Notes: generated by a model not told the origin, from the letters alone. Numbered from the stretch's first letter, positions 22,624-32,361 are shown. The stretch is 64,000 nucleotides of DNA from Pseudoduganella buxea (GCF_009720835.1 NZ_WNKZ01000001.1:124001-188000), one strand, 5' to 3'. A program made the numbers and translations.

Positions 22624-23667
22624 TTATGGAACGGTACGAAAACGTATCATGCCGTCCGGGTTACTTTCACGTCGCACGATACCGTCACGCCACAGTTTAT
22701 GGAGGTGCGCCAGGGCCTCGCCCAGGGCGAAGCTGAGCTGGTGGGCATCCAGCGGGCGGCGGAACATGATCGGCACGATGTCGGCCGCCGTGCGGGGTAC
22801 ATGGCAGGCGTCGACCACCTCTTCCAGCCGCGCCGCATGGTGCGCCTGCAGTTGGGCGATGCGTGTGTGCAGGCCCCGGAACGGGCGACCGTGCGACGGC
22901 AGCACGAGCACGTCCTCGGGCAGTCCATGAAATTTGTTCAAGGAGTCCAGGTACTGCTGCAGCGGATTGCCTTCCGGCTCGATGGCGAACACGGAAACAT
23001 TCGTCGAGATTCTCGGCAGCACCATGTCGCCGGCGATCAGCACGTTCAGTGCCGCGCAGTACAGCGACGCATGCTCGGGCGAATGGCCGAAGCCGGTGAT
23101 GACGCGCCAGTCATGCCCGCCAATGGCGACCAGCTGGCCGTCCTGCAGGCGCTCGTAGGCATGGGGTACGGAAGGCACCAGCGAGGGATAGTAATTCTTC
23201 CGGCTTTGCATCTTTTCCAGCATGTCCGGATCGTTCAGGCCGTGGCGCTGGAAATGCGGCAGCGCCGCCGTGCCGTCCACGCCGGGGAGGGCGGCGGCCA
23301 TCATCCGCGCGAACGCGAACTCGCCCGTCGTCATCGCCAGCGGTGCCTGCCAGCGCTGGCACAGCCAGTCCGCCAGGCCCACATGATCCGGGTGGCAGTG
23401 CGTGACCAGCACGCGCCGCAGGGGCTTGCCGTGGAACTGCCGGGCCATCACCGTTTCCCAGCCCGCGCGGGAAGCGTCCGTGGCCGCGCCCGCGTCGACC
23501 ACCGTGTAGCCGTGGGCATCGTCCAGCAGCCACAGGTTGATGTGATCCAACGCGAACGGCAGCGGCAGGCGCAGCCAGCGCACGCCGGGCACCACGTCCA
23601 GCGCCGCGCCCGGCTCGGGCACCTGCTCGGCCAGCGGATACTGCAGTTGGGATTCGAGGGCATTCAT
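22624..23667 (-). CDS. MBL-fold metallohydrolase
   Basis: A 347-residue metallo-beta-lactamase-fold hydrolase. The metal motif is THCHPDHVG (about 98-106), with later ligands in GFGHSPEHASLY and IAGDMVL, and a C-terminal winged-helix-like extension of the kind seen in lactamase-B2 proteins. I use the ATG at 23667 (AGGAAAG upstream) instead of the longer reading from 23736, which would run through a LiuR-type site. It is divergent from liuR with only 77 bp between the starts, sharing the LiuR box, so it is probably part of the LiuR regulon. The substrate is unknown; a thioester is a guess from context. Confidence 0.85.
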   Translation of the reverse strand: MNALESQLQYPLAEQVPEPGAALDVVPGVRWLRLPLPFALDHINLWLLDDAHGYTVVDAGAATDASRAGWETVMARQFHGKPLRRVLVTHCHPDHVGLADWLCQRWQAPLAMTTGEFAFARMMAAALPGVDGTAALPHFQRHGLNDPDMLEKMQSRKNYYPSLVPSVPHAYERLQDGQLVAIGGHDWRVITGFGHSPEHASLYCAALNVLIAGDMVLPRISTNVSVFAIEPEGNPLQQYLDSLNKFHGLPEDVLVLPSHGRPFRGLHTRIAQLQAHHAARLEEVVDACHVPRTAADIVPIMFRRPLDAHQLSFALGEALAHLHKLWRDGIVRRESNPDGMIRFRTVP

Positions 23668-23704
23668 CGGCGTTCTTTCCTGGCGCGCGTGGGCTACAAT
23701 GGAG

Positions 23705-23722
23705 TTGACGTTACGTAAACGG
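23705..23722. promoter_or_regulatory. LiuR-type operator between the MBL gene and liuR
   Basis: TTGACGTTACGTAAACGG carries the TTACGTAA core (23711-23718) of the LiuR motif also seen at 24161-24182 and 59791-59814. It lies in the 77-bp divergent promoter and could control both genes. Confidence 0.65.
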
Positions 23723-23744
23723 AAACCTGATTCCATTGTAAGCC

Positions 23745-24137
23745 ATGCCGACCTATACCATCACCGAGCTCGCACGCGAGTTCGACATCACTCCCCGCGC
23801 CATCCGTTTCTACGAAGACCAGGGCTTGCTGAACCCGTCACGCGAGGGTGCGGGCGGCCGCAACCGCGTCTACCTGCCGCGCGACCGCACCCGCCTGAAG
23901 CTGACCCTGCGTGGCAAGCGGCTGGGCTTGTCGCTGTCCGAAATCAAGAGCCTGGTCGACATGTACGAGTCGCCCAAGGATACGGAAGCGCAGATGCACC
24001 GTTTCCTCACCGTGCTGGCCCAGCACCGGGAAACCCTGGAACAGCAGCGCGAGGATATCGAGATGTCGCTGTCGGAAATCACGGCGCACGAGGACGAGTG
24101 CCGGCGGCTGCTGGCCGAGCGGCAGGCGGCGAAGTGA
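23745..24137 (+). CDS. liuR: LiuR, MerR-family regulator of leucine/isovalerate catabolism
   Basis: A 130-residue MerR-type regulator. Residues 4-72 form the winged helix with ITELAREFDITPRAIRFYEDQGLLNPSREG; residues 75-125 are a coiled-coil dimerisation helix with no Cys pair for metal. In beta- and gammaproteobacteria LiuR represses isovalerate/leucine catabolic genes. The next gene is liuA, and palindromes with the LiuR consensus lie upstream of both, supporting the name. A third site is before liuB at 59.8 kb. Confidence 0.9.
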   Translation: MPTYTITELAREFDITPRAIRFYEDQGLLNPSREGAGGRNRVYLPRDRTRLKLTLRGKRLGLSLSEIKSLVDMYESPKDTEAQMHRFLTVLAQHRETLEQQREDIEMSLSEITAHEDECRRLLAERQAAK

Positions 24138-24160
24138 AGGATGTGACTTGCCCGATCTGA

Positions 24161-24182
24161 GTTACGTTTACGTAAACGTCAC
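24161..24182. promoter_or_regulatory. LiuR operator upstream of liuA
   Basis: ACGTTTACGTAAACGT (24164-24179) is a perfect 16-bp palindrome within GTTACG...CGTCAC, 50 bp before the liuA start. It is the best LiuR-type site in the window. Confidence 0.8.
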
Positions 24183-24232
24183 ATCGGCGTAAAATCAGCG
24201 CTCTATAACAATCCATCGAAGACGAGGAAGAC

Positions 24233-25417
24233 ATGCTCCATCTCCCAGGCCTGACTTTTGACCACGGCGAGGACATCGCCGCCCTGCGCGAAGCCGTGCA
24301 GCAGTTTGCCAGCGCGGAAATCGCGCCCCGCGCGGCCGAGATCGACCGCAGCGACCAGTTCCCGATGGATTTGTGGCGCAAGATGGGCGAGCTGGGCCTG
24401 CTGGGCATCACCGTCAGCGAGGAATACGGCGGCGCCAATATGGGCTACCTGGCCCATATCGTGGCGATGGAAGAGATTTCGCGCGCGTCCGCGTCGGTCG
24501 GCCTGTCCTACGGCGCCCATTCGAACCTGTGCGTCAACCAGATCAAGCGCAACGGCACGGAAGAACAGAAGCGCAAGTATCTGCCGAAGCTTATTTCCGG
24601 CGAACATATCGGCGCACTGGCGATGTCCGAGCCGAATGCCGGGTCGGACGTGGTCAGCATGAAGCTGCGCGCCGACTTCAAGGGCGACCGCTGGGTGCTG
24701 AACGGCACGAAAATGTGGATCACCAACGGCCCGGATGCCGATACCCTGGTCGTGTATGCCAAGAGCGATTTGGAAGCGGGCCCCCGTGGCATGACGGCCT
24801 TCCTGATCGAAAAAGGCTTCAAGGGCTTCTCGATCGCGCAGAAACTGGACAAGCTGGGCATGCGCGGCTCGCACACGGGCGAACTGGTGTTCCAGGATTG
24901 CGAAGTGCCGGTGGAAAACGTGCTGGGCGGCGAAGGCAAGGGCGTCAATGTGCTGATGTCCGGCCTGGACTTCGAGCGCACCGTGCTGTCCGGTGGCCCG
25001 CTGGGCATCATGCAGGCCTGCATGGACGTGGTCGTCCCTTACGTGCACGACCGCAAGCAGTTCGGCCAGCCGATCGGCGAATTCCAGCTGATGCAGGGCA
25101 AATTGGCCGATATGTACTCGACCATGATGGCCTGCAAGGCCTACGTCTACGCCGTCGGCCAGGCCTGCGACCGCGCTACGTCGCCAGAGCAGGTGCGCGC
25201 GCTGCGCAAGGATGCCGCCGGCGCCATCCTGTACAGCGCGGAAAAGGCCACGTGGATGGCGGGCGAAGCGATCCAGGCCCTGGGCGGCAACGGCTATATC
25301 AATGAGTACCCGGTCGGTCGCCTGTGGCGCGACGCCAAACTGTACGAAATCGGCGCCGGCACCAGCGAAATCCGCCGCATGCTGATCGGCCGCGAGCTGT
25401 TCGCCGAAACCAAGTAA
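24233..25417 (+). CDS. liuA: Isovaleryl-CoA dehydrogenase
   Basis: LiuA oxidises isovaleryl-CoA to 3-methylcrotonyl-CoA in leucine degradation, passing electrons to ETF. The 394-residue acyl-CoA dehydrogenase has the FAD/substrate segments [13 protein letters not shown] and [17 protein letters not shown]. The catalytic base is in [19 protein letters not shown]: Glu248 sits at the isovaleryl-CoA-specific position (helix G), not at the later position used by most acyl-CoA dehydrogenases. That, with liuR upstream and the LiuR palindrome, makes the substrate assignment firm. Confidence 0.95.
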   Translation: MLHLPGLTFDHGEDIAALREAVQQFASAEIAPRAAEIDRSDQFPMDLWRKMGELGLLGITVSEEYGGANMGYLAHIVAMEEISRASASVGLSYGAHSNLCVNQIKRNGTEEQKRKYLPKLISGEHIGALAMSEPNAGSDVVSMKLRADFKGDRWVLNGTKMWITNGPDADTLVVYAKSDLEAGPRGMTAFLIEKGFKGFSIAQKLDKLGMRGSHTGELVFQDCEVPVENVLGGEGKGVNVLMSGLDFERTVLSGGPLGIMQACMDVVVPYVHDRKQFGQPIGEFQLMQGKLADMYSTMMACKAYVYAVGQACDRATSPEQVRALRKDAAGAILYSAEKATWMAGEAIQALGGNGYINEYPVGRLWRDAKLYEIGAGTSEIRRMLIGRELFAETK

Positions 25418-25425
25418 GGCTGTAT

Positions 25426-25550
25426 AGCCGAGTCCGTGTCTACGGTGGGGTCAGACCCCGACATAGACACGGACTCGGCTGCGTCATTGTTGAGCTTGTG
25501 TCCTTGTCGGGGTCTGACCCCACGGTGTGAAAAGTGGACACGAACTCGGC
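25426..25550. repeat. Two GGGGTCAGACCCC hairpin repeats (REP family B)
   Basis: Element 1: perfect 17-base arms (25426-25442 and 25464-25480) enclose the palindrome GGGGTCAGACCCC (25447-25459). Element 2, on the other strand: arms GTTGAGCTTGTGTC (25489-25502) and GACACGAACTCGGC (25537-25550) around GGGGTCTGACCCC (25509-25521). They lie head to head between liuA and aceK. Related copies are at 29280-29460. They may also act as a terminator for liuA. Confidence 0.85.
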
Positions 25551-25572
25551 AGTCACCTTCGCGAGAACGCTG

Positions 25573-27402
25573 ATGAGCCAGGCTGTTTTTCCCAAACTGC
25601 TGTCGTCCCAGATTGCCTTCGATATCGCCGGCACCATCCGCGACGGTTTCGACAAGCACTATCGGCTATTCCGCCAGGCCAGCCAGGATGCCAAGCGGTA
25701 TTTCGAGAAGGGCCTGTGGAACGAGGCGCAGGCGGCGGCGCGCTCGCGCATCGGTTTTTACGACCACCGCGTGCAGGAATGCGTGCAGCTACTGGAAGAC
25801 GAGTACGATCCGGCCGAGCTGACGGACGAAGTGTGGCGCGAGCTGAAGCTGCATTACATCGGCATGCTGGCCGGGCACAAGCGCCCGGAACTGGCCGAGA
25901 CCTTCTTCAATTCCGTCTGCTGCAATATCCTGCACCGCAGTTACTTCAACAACGAGTTCATCTTCGTGCGCCCGGTCGTGTCGACGGAATATATCGAGAC
26001 GGAAGAGCTGTCGCCCACCTACCGCGTGTACTACCCGGCGGTGGACGGCATGACGTTCACGTTGAAGCGCATCGTCACCAATTTCCAGCTCGAGACACGC
26101 TTTGCCAACCTGTCGCGCGACGTGGCCCAGGTGCAGGAGCGGCTGCAGTATTTCTTCGGCGACGAACTGGCGCCGAACGCCCAGTTCCAGGTGCTGTCGA
26201 GCCTGTTCTTCCGCAACAAGGGCGCGTATATCGTCGGCAAGGCCATCAACGGCGACCGCGAGCTGCCCTTCGTGCTGCCCATCCTGCACAACCGCAACGG
26301 CGAGCTGGTGCTCGACACAGTGCTGCTGGAACGGGAGCAGATCGTCATCCTGTTTTCGTTTACGCGCGCCTACTTCCTGGTGGACATGGAAGTGCCGTCG
26401 GCCTATGTGCAGTTCCTGCGCAGCCTGCTGCCGCGCAAGCCGCGCAGCGAGATCTACACCATCCTCGGCCTGCAAAAGCAGGGCAAGACGCTGTTCTACC
26501 GCGACTACCTGCAGCACTTGAAACACTCGTCCGACCTGTTCGAGTCGGCGCCCGGCATCCGCGGTCTCGTCATGCTCGTGTTCGCGCTGCCGTCCTTCCC
26601 GTATGTGTTCAAGGTCATCAAGGATTTCTATCCGGCGCCGAAGGAAACCACACGGGCCCAGATCAAGGAGAAATACCTGCTGGTCAAGCACCACGACCGG
26701 GTCGGGCGCATGGCCGATACCCTGGAATACTCGAACGTGGCCTTCCCACGCCACCGCTTCGCCGAGGAGCTGATCGCCGAGCTGAAGCATCACGCGCCAT
26801 CGCTGCTGGAGGAAGAAGGCGATCAATTGATCATCCGTCACCTGTATATCGAGCGCCGCATGGTGCCGCTGAATATGTGGCTGACCAACGCGGAAGCGGC
26901 CGGCAACGACCTGGACATGGAACACGGCATCGTCGAGTACGGCAATGCCATCAAGGACCTGGTGGCCGCGAATATCTTCCCCGGCGATATGCTGTACAAG
27001 AACTTCGGCGTCACACGCCACAAGCGCGTCGTATTCTATGACTACGACGAAATCGAATACATCACGGACTGCGTATTCCGCAAGATTCCCGAGCCCCGCA
27101 ACGAGGAGGATGAGATGGCCTCCGAACCGTGGTATCCGATCGGCCGGCACGACGTGTTCCCCGAACAGTTCGGCAAATTCCTGTTGGGGAACGCGAAGAT
27201 CCGCAAATTTTTCATGAAGCACCACGCCGACCTGCTGACCCAGGAATGGTGGCAGGCGCGCAAGCAACGCATCCTGGACGGTTTTATCGAAGACGTTTTC
27301 CCGTATCCGCAATCGATACGGTTCTGTAATCAATTACCAGCACCCCCGGCGCCGGCCCCGGCCGAACCGCCCCTTTTTTCGGAGACTATTGAAAATGAAT
27401 GA
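25573..27402 (+). CDS. aceK: Isocitrate dehydrogenase kinase/phosphatase
   Basis: AceK phosphorylates and dephosphorylates isocitrate dehydrogenase, steering carbon into the glyoxylate bypass when growth is on acetate or fatty/branched acids. The 609-residue product starts at the ATG at 25573 ([20 protein letters not shown]). An in-frame GTG at 25534 would start inside the repeat element and was rejected. The family blocks [24 protein letters not shown] and [10 protein letters not shown] are present, as is the kinase-like [20 protein letters not shown] region. It sits between liuA and a thiolase, and its last eight bases overlap the thiolase gene. All these products feed or use acetyl-CoA. 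Confidence 0.94.
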   Translation: MSQAVFPKLLSSQIAFDIAGTIRDGFDKHYRLFRQASQDAKRYFEKGLWNEAQAAARSRIGFYDHRVQECVQLLEDEYDPAELTDEVWRELKLHYIGMLAGHKRPELAETFFNSVCCNILHRSYFNNEFIFVRPVVSTEYIETEELSPTYRVYYPAVDGMTFTLKRIVTNFQLETRFANLSRDVAQVQERLQYFFGDELAPNAQFQVLSSLFFRNKGAYIVGKAINGDRELPFVLPILHNRNGELVLDTVLLEREQIVILFSFTRAYFLVDMEVPSAYVQFLRSLLPRKPRSEIYTILGLQKQGKTLFYRDYLQHLKHSSDLFESAPGIRGLVMLVFALPSFPYVFKVIKDFYPAPKETTRAQIKEKYLLVKHHDRVGRMADTLEYSNVAFPRHRFAEELIAELKHHAPSLLEEEGDQLIIRHLYIERRMVPLNMWLTNAEAAGNDLDMEHGIVEYGNAIKDLVAANIFPGDMLYKNFGVTRHKRVVFYDYDEIEYITDCVFRKIPEPRNEEDEMASEPWYPIGRHDVFPEQFGKFLLGNAKIRKFFMKHHADLLTQEWWQARKQRILDGFIEDVFPYPQSIRFCNQLPAPPAPAPAEPPLFSETIENE

Positions 27403-28594
27403 TCCTATCGTTATCGTCGGCGCCGCTCGTACCCCGATGGGCGCCTTCCAGGGCGACTTTTCCAGCCTGAGCGCGAACGACCTGGGCGCCGTCGCCATCA
27501 AGGCGGCCGTCGAGCGTGCCGGCATCGCGCCGGAACTGGTCGAACACGTCTACTTCGGCAACTGCCTGATGGCCGGCCAGGGCCAGGCTCCGGCACGCCA
27601 GGCGCTGCTGAAGGCGGGCTTGCCGACCTCCACCGGCGCCGTCACCCTGTCGAAAATGTGCGGTTCGGCCATGCAGGCCGCCATCTTCGCCCATGACCAG
27701 CTGGTGGCCGGCAGCGCTGACGTCGTCATCGCCGGCGGCATGGAATCGATGACCAACGCGCCCTACCTGATCCCGAAGGCGCGCGGCGGCTACCGCATCG
27801 GCCACGGCATGATGTTCGACCACATGATGCTCGACGGCCTGGAAGACGCCTACAGCAAGGATGAAAAATCCGGCGGCGGCCGTTCGATGGGCACGTTCGC
27901 CGAGGAATGCGCCACCAAGTTCAGCTTCACGCGCGAGGCGCAGGACGCCTTCGCCATCGAATCCGTCAAGCGCGCGCAGGCCGCGGCCACGGGCGGCAAG
28001 TTCGCCTGGGAAATCGCACCCGTCACCGTTTCCGGCCGCGGCGGCGACACCGTCATCGACAAGGACGAAGGCCCCGTCAAGGCCAAGCTGGACAAGATCC
28101 CGTCGCTGAAACCGGCCTTCAAGAAGGACGGCACCATCACGGCCGCTTCGTCCTCGTCGATCAACGATGGCGCCGCGGCCCTGGTGATGATGCGCGAATC
28201 GACGGCGCAGAAGCTGGGCGCCACCGTCATCGCCCGCGTGGTCGGCCATGCCACCAACGCGCTGGCGCCGAATGAATTCACGACGGCTCCCGTGGGCGCC
28301 ATCCAGAAGCTGCTGGCGAAGAACGGCTGGAAAGTGGGTGACGTCGACCTGTTCGAAATCAACGAGGCGTTTGCGGCCGTGCCGATGGCGGCCATGCACG
28401 AGCTGGACATCCCGCACGACAAAGTCAACGTGCACGGCGGCGCCTGCGCGCTGGGCCACCCGATCGGTGCCTCCGGCGCCCGCATCATTGTCACCCTGCT
28501 GGGCGCGCTGAAGGACCGCGGCGGCAAGCGTGGCGTGGCGGCGCTGTGCATCGGCGGTGGCGAAGCGACGGCCGTCGGCATCGAGCTGGCCTGA
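27395..28594 (+). CDS. Acetyl-CoA C-acetyltransferase (thiolase)
   Basis: A 399-residue thiolase. The nucleophilic Cys89 is in [10 protein letters not shown], the His block is [17 protein letters not shown] and the second Cys is in CIGGGEATA. The ATG at 27395 has GGAG ten bases upstream; an in-frame TTG two codons earlier is less likely. It overlaps aceK by eight bases. In the leucine pathway it would cleave acetoacetyl-CoA to acetyl-CoA; a biosynthetic role or wider chain-length range cannot be excluded. It is followed after one base by an SDR gene. Confidence 0.92.
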   Translation: MNDPIVIVGAARTPMGAFQGDFSSLSANDLGAVAIKAAVERAGIAPELVEHVYFGNCLMAGQGQAPARQALLKAGLPTSTGAVTLSKMCGSAMQAAIFAHDQLVAGSADVVIAGGMESMTNAPYLIPKARGGYRIGHGMMFDHMMLDGLEDAYSKDEKSGGGRSMGTFAEECATKFSFTREAQDAFAIESVKRAQAAATGGKFAWEIAPVTVSGRGGDTVIDKDEGPVKAKLDKIPSLKPAFKKDGTITAASSSSINDGAAALVMMRESTAQKLGATVIARVVGHATNALAPNEFTTAPVGAIQKLLAKNGWKVGDVDLFEINEAFAAVPMAAMHELDIPHDKVNVHGGACALGHPIGASGARIIVTLLGALKDRGGKRGVAALCIGGGEATAVGIELA

Positions 28595-28595
28595 G

Positions 28596-29264
28596 ATGCC
28601 GACCGCACTCATCATCGGCGCCTCGCGCGGCATCGGCCTGGAACTGGTGCGCCAGTACCGGGCCGCCGGCTGGCGCGTGATCGCCACGGCACGCCAGGAG
28701 GCCGATTGCGAAACGCTGGGCGCGCTGGGTGCGGAACCGCATCGGCTGGACGTCAACGATGTCGACGCCGTGGCCGGCATGGGCTGGAAGCTGGACGACG
28801 AGCAGCTCGACGTCGCCATCCTGAACGCGGGCGTGTACGGCCCGCGCCATGACGGCTTCCCCGTCCAGGCCGACTTCGACAACGTGATGCACACCAATGT
28901 GCTGGCGGCGATGCGCCTGCTGCCGATGCTGGCGCCGCTGGTCGCGTCCCGGCGCGGCAAGCTGGCCGTGCTGTCCTCGCGCATGGGTTCGCTCAGCGAG
29001 CGCCACAGCGCGGTCGGTTCGTTGTACCGCGCCAGCAAGGCGGCGCTGAACTCGGTGCTGATCGACACGGCCCTGACCTTCGGTGGCCACGGCGTCACGT
29101 GCGTCGCCTTCCACCCGGGCTGGGTCCGCACGGACATGGGCGGTGCCACGGCCGACATCACCCCGGAAGAGAGCGCCGCCGGCATCCGCGACACGCTGGC
29201 CACCTTGCCGGCATCGGACAAGGCCACCTACATCACCTACGACGGCAAGGCGATTGGGTGGTAA
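28596..29264 (+). CDS. Short-chain dehydrogenase/reductase
   Basis: A 222-residue SDR with the NAD(P) motif GASRGIG (8-14), NAG (77-79) and the catalytic Ser128, Tyr144 and Lys148 (YRASK). Its ATG is one base after the thiolase stop, so they share a transcript. The substrate is not evident. It resembles the short C-factor-like SDR group more than acetoacetyl-CoA reductase. The thiolase link suggests a thioester or branched hydroxyacid substrate, which is only inference. Confidence 0.88.
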   Translation: MPTALIIGASRGIGLELVRQYRAAGWRVIATARQEADCETLGALGAEPHRLDVNDVDAVAGMGWKLDDEQLDVAILNAGVYGPRHDGFPVQADFDNVMHTNVLAAMRLLPMLAPLVASRRGKLAVLSSRMGSLSERHSAVGSLYRASKAALNSVLIDTALTFGGHGVTCVAFHPGWVRTDMGGATADITPEESAAGIRDTLATLPASDKATYITYDGKAIGW

Positions 29265-29279
29265 GGCACTGCCAGCACG

Positions 29280-29460
29280 GCTGACCCCGTGTCCACCTTG
29301 GGGTCAGACCCCGACAAAGACACGAGCTCAGCTTACAGACAGCTGAGGCCGTGTCGAGGTGGGTCTAAAGGGCCTTGGCTTGCATGCCAGTGCCCGCTTC
29401 GCAGCGCGAAGCGATGCTTCTCAAGATCGCTGCTATGCCCCCAGCGTGGACACAAGCTGA
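29280..29460. repeat. REP family B: one intact and one rearranged copy
   Basis: Copy 1: arms GCTGACCCCGTGTC (29280-29293) and GACACGAGCTCAGC (29319-29332) around GGGGTCAGACCCC (29300-29312). Copy 2: outer arms survive (AGCTGAGGCCGTGTC at 29341-29355; GACACAAGCTGA at 29449-29460), but the centre is replaced by about 90 bases holding a different hairpin, GCTTCGC-AGC-GCGAAGC (29396-29412). With the copies at 25426-25550 they bracket the aceK-thiolase-SDR block. Confidence 0.8.
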
Positions 29461-29485
29461 ACAATAAGAGAGACAGGAAGAGACC

Positions 29486-30613
29486 ATGGTATTGAGCGAA
29501 GAACACCGGATGATCCGCGATGCCTTGCGCAGCTTTGCGCAGGAGCGGCTGGCGCCGCAGGCGGCGAAGTGGGACAGGGAGCATTACTTTCCCCAGGCGG
29601 AGCTGAAGGAGCTGGCGGCGCTGGGCGCCTTTGGCGTGGCCGTGCCGGAGGAACTGGGCGGGGCCGGGCTGGATTATGTGTCGCTGGCGCTGGTGCTGGA
29701 GGAAATCGCCGCCGGCGATGGCGGCACGTCGACCATCATCTCCGTCAACAACTGCCCCGTGTGCAGCATCGCGATGATGTATGCCAACGCGCGCCAGAAG
29801 GAGCAGTGGCTGCGCCCGCTGGCCCAGGGCGACATGCTGGGCGCGTTCTGCCTGACGGAACCGCATACGGGCAGCGATGCGGCGGCCCTGCGCACGACGG
29901 CCACGCGCGACGGCGACGACTATGTGATCAACGGCGTCAAGCAGTTCATCACGTCGGGCAAGTATGCCGACGTGGCCATCGTCATGGCCGTGACGGACAA
30001 GGCGGCCGGCAAGAAGGGCATCAGCGCCTTCTGGGTGCCGACGTCGGCCCCGGGCTATATCGTCGCCGGGCTGGAGCAGAAGATGGGCCAGCATTCTTCC
30101 GACACGGCCCAGATCCTGTTCGAGAACTGCCGCATTCCGGCGGAGAACCTGATCGGCGAGGAAGGCATGGGCTACAAGATCGCCCTGTCCGGCCTGGAAG
30201 GCGGGCGCATCGGCATCGCCTCGCAGTCGGTCGGCATGGCGCGCGCAGCCTTCGAGGCGGCATTGAGCTATGCGCGCGAACGGGAAACCTTCGGCCAGCC
30301 CATCTTCAACCACCAGTCCGTGCAGTTCAAGCTGTCCGAGATGGCAACGCAGATCGAGGCAGCGCGCCAGCTGATCCTGCACGCGGCATCGATGAAGGAT
30401 GCAGGCCTGCCGTGCCTGAAGGAGGCAGCGATGGCCAAGCTGTTCGCGTCCGAGATGGCCGAACGGGTCTGCTCGGATGCGATCCAGGTGCACGGTGGCT
30501 ACGGCTACGTGTCCGACTTCCCCGTCGAACGCATCTACCGCGACGTGCGCGTGTGCCAGATCTACGAAGGCACCAGCGATATCCAGAAGCTGTTGATCGC
30601 CCGCGCCCTGTAG
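29486..30613 (+). CDS. Acyl-CoA dehydrogenase (short/branched-chain type)
   Basis: A 375-residue acyl-CoA dehydrogenase preceded by AGGAAGAG. The FAD/substrate blocks are AFCLTEPHTGSDAAAL and QFITSGKYADVAIVMAV. The catalytic Glu is Glu361 in QIYEGTSDIQ, the position used by short-, medium- and 2-methyl-branched-chain enzymes, which sets it apart from LiuA. It is probably an isobutyryl-, 2-methylbutyryl- or butyryl-CoA dehydrogenase. It stands alone behind the family B repeats, beside the leucine/acetyl-CoA genes. Confidence 0.92.
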   Translation: MVLSEEHRMIRDALRSFAQERLAPQAAKWDREHYFPQAELKELAALGAFGVAVPEELGGAGLDYVSLALVLEEIAAGDGGTSTIISVNNCPVCSIAMMYANARQKEQWLRPLAQGDMLGAFCLTEPHTGSDAAALRTTATRDGDDYVINGVKQFITSGKYADVAIVMAVTDKAAGKKGISAFWVPTSAPGYIVAGLEQKMGQHSSDTAQILFENCRIPAENLIGEEGMGYKIALSGLEGGRIGIASQSVGMARAAFEAALSYARERETFGQPIFNHQSVQFKLSEMATQIEAARQLILHAASMKDAGLPCLKEAAMAKLFASEMAERVCSDAIQVHGGYGYVSDFPVERIYRDVRVCQIYEGTSDIQKLLIARAL

Positions 30614-30681
30614 CCACGCTCCTTGCGCAACATTGAAGCAGCCCCGGCGGTACTCAGAAATCGTCTCGTTTATGTATCAGA

Positions 30682-30690
30682 TTGTCATAA
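30682..30690 (+). promoter_or_regulatory. TTGTCATAA motif before the RstA-like gene
   Basis: TTGTCATAA here recurs at 32353-32361 before the RstB-like kinase. Here it is preceded by TGTATCA with a 10-bp period, as expected for tandem OmpR-type half sites. It is a candidate autoregulatory site. Confidence 0.35.
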
Positions 30691-30754
30691 TATGAGGAGG
30701 ATTTTCCGCTGGGGCGCAGCGCTCTTATAAAATGTTGCATGAAGGAGAATTGCT

Positions 30755-31435
30755 ATGTATCGAGTGATGCTGGTGGAAGACGATGCCCGCCTGGCCGATC
30801 TGGTCACGGAGTACCTGGCGGGCTATGAGTTCAATGTGGACGTGGTCAGCCGCGGCGACGAAGCCGTGGCCCGCTTCAAGGCGGCACCGCCCGATATCGT
30901 CGTACTGGACCTGATGCTGCCCGGCCTGGACGGCATGCTGGTGTGCCGCCAGTTGCGCGACCTGACCAAGATTCCCATCCTGATCATGACGGCGCGCGAG
31001 GATTCCTACGATGAAGTGTCGCTGCTGGAGCAGGGTGCGGACGACTTCATCAACAAGCCGGTCCAGCCGCGCGTGCTGCTGGCGCGCCTGCGTGCCCTGT
31101 TGCGCCGGGCCCAGAGCAAGCAGCCGAGCGACATGCTGACCTTCGGCGCCCTGTCGATCGCCACGAGCGACCGCACGGTGACGTGGCGCGGCGAGCCGTG
31201 CGTGCTCAGCAATACGGAATACAAGCTGCTGCTGGTGCTGGCCGAGTCGGCCGGCACGGTGCTGTCGCGCGATGCACTGCTGAAGAAGATGCGGGGCATC
31301 GAGTTCGACGGCCTGGACCGCAGCATCGACAACAGCATTTCGAAGCTGCGCCGCAAGTTCGACGATTCCGATTCGGAAAAGATCAAGACCGTCTGGGGCG
31401 AAGGCTACCTGTTCTCGCCGTCGGCCTGGGCGTAG
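30755..31435 (+). CDS. RstA-like OmpR-family response regulator
   Basis: A 226-residue response regulator. The receiver has Glu8-Asp9-Asp10, phospho-acceptor Asp52 (VVLDLMLPGLDG), Thr in MTAR and Lys in INKPVQP. The winged helix contains LSNTEYKLLLVLAES and MRGIEFDGLDRSIDNSISKLRRKF, a block characteristic of RstA. AAGGAGA lies eight bases before the ATG. Its likely kinase is the RstB-like gene at 32409, separated from it by an opposite-strand gene. Confidence 0.9.
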   Translation: MYRVMLVEDDARLADLVTEYLAGYEFNVDVVSRGDEAVARFKAAPPDIVVLDLMLPGLDGMLVCRQLRDLTKIPILIMTAREDSYDEVSLLEQGADDFINKPVQPRVLLARLRALLRRAQSKQPSDMLTFGALSIATSDRTVTWRGEPCVLSNTEYKLLLVLAESAGTVLSRDALLKKMRGIEFDGLDRSIDNSISKLRRKFDDSDSEKIKTVWGEGYLFSPSAWA

Positions 31436-31445
31436 TCGTTCGTCG

Positions 31446-32141
31446 TCATTCGATCACCGGGGCGATGGCCACCGGTGCATTCTGGCTGATGACGTGGATG
31501 CGCTCGGCCCAGTCGGCAAAGCGGTAGGTCATCACGCGAAAGCCGGCATTGGCCTCGCCGTCGAAGGCGGGGCCCAGCTCCGGCACCAACGTCACCTCGC
31601 GTTCCGGGTCGCGGATACGCACGGCCGCGTCGCTTTTCGGCACGAAGGCAAAGCGCACTCCCTTGCACTGGCGGCTGGCGTAGCCGGGGTCCGTGTAGCG
31701 CATGTATTGCAGGGCCTGGTCGCAGGCCATGCGCAAGTCCTGTCCCTCATAGATGCCGTCCACCCGCGGCACGATCGACAGCCGCGGCTGGAACGTAAAC
31801 AGGCTGGCATTGCGGTTCAACACCAGCATGGCATTCTCGTCGTAGGCGGCCTTCAGCAGCGGCAGGACGGTGCGGCCGGTAGGGTCCAGCGGCAGGTTCA
31901 GCTGCGTCGTGCGGCCCGTCAACGTGAGCCGCACGCCCTCCAGCGACTGGCCGGGGTCTTTCGGCGTCACCTGGTAATGATTCTGCAGGAAATTCTTTGC
32001 CTTGCCGTACTTGGCGAATGTCACCATGGCCCGGTAGGCCTCGCGGTAGCTGATCCAGCCGGCCTCCTGCGGCTGTGCGGCGCCGGTGCGCGCCACGGCG
32101 CACAAGGTCAACAGCAACAGCAGGGAGCGGATGGGCGCCAT
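31446..32141 (-). CDS. Exported protein of unknown function
   Basis: A 231-residue protein with a signal peptide (about 1-22, MAPIRSLLLLLTLCAVARTGAAQ). The mature part has no catalytic motif that I recognise. It includes ISYREAYRAMVTFAKYGKAKNF and a single late Cys pair (CDQALQY and RQCKGVRF). I start at the ATG at 32141 because the longer reading from 32330 would put 63 unlikely residues before the signal. It sits between an RstA-like regulator and an RstB-like kinase on the opposite strand. Because it is exported, a role as an accessory to the sensor is possible but unproven. Confidence 0.7.
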   Translation of the reverse strand: MAPIRSLLLLLTLCAVARTGAAQPQEAGWISYREAYRAMVTFAKYGKAKNFLQNHYQVTPKDPGQSLEGVRLTLTGRTTQLNLPLDPTGRTVLPLLKAAYDENAMLVLNRNASLFTFQPRLSIVPRVDGIYEGQDLRMACDQALQYMRYTDPGYASRQCKGVRFAFVPKSDAAVRIRDPEREVTLVPELGPAFDGEANAGFRVMTYRFADWAERIHVISQNAPVAIAPVIE

Positions 32142-32352
32142 GGTCAGCACTGCACACTCGGTTTTCCGAGAGATCGCGTCTCTCCCGTTGTAATGGGCCT
32201 GTTTTTCAATCGTTGAGTTATGTAAACAAATCATGCCGGATGCCATCGCAAGGCCATCCGGGAGACGCGGACAGCATCCTGCCGCCGGCGGAAACAGGCA
32301 TTGCCATCGTATACAGGAGTGATAGCGCAATCCGCCCCAATCTGTCCTGCTT

Positions 32353-32361
32353 TTGTCATAA
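32353..32361 (+). promoter_or_regulatory. TTGTCATAA motif before the RstB-like gene
   Basis: Second copy of the motif at 30682-30690, 48 bp before the kinase start. A TATACA hexamer at 32396-32401 lies almost on top of the ATG, so the real start of transcription is unclear. Confidence 0.35.

Noticed and set aside
25534-25572. GTG start for aceK
   Set aside because: It lies within a repeat element, has no ribosome site and would add 13 residues encoded partly by the repeat.
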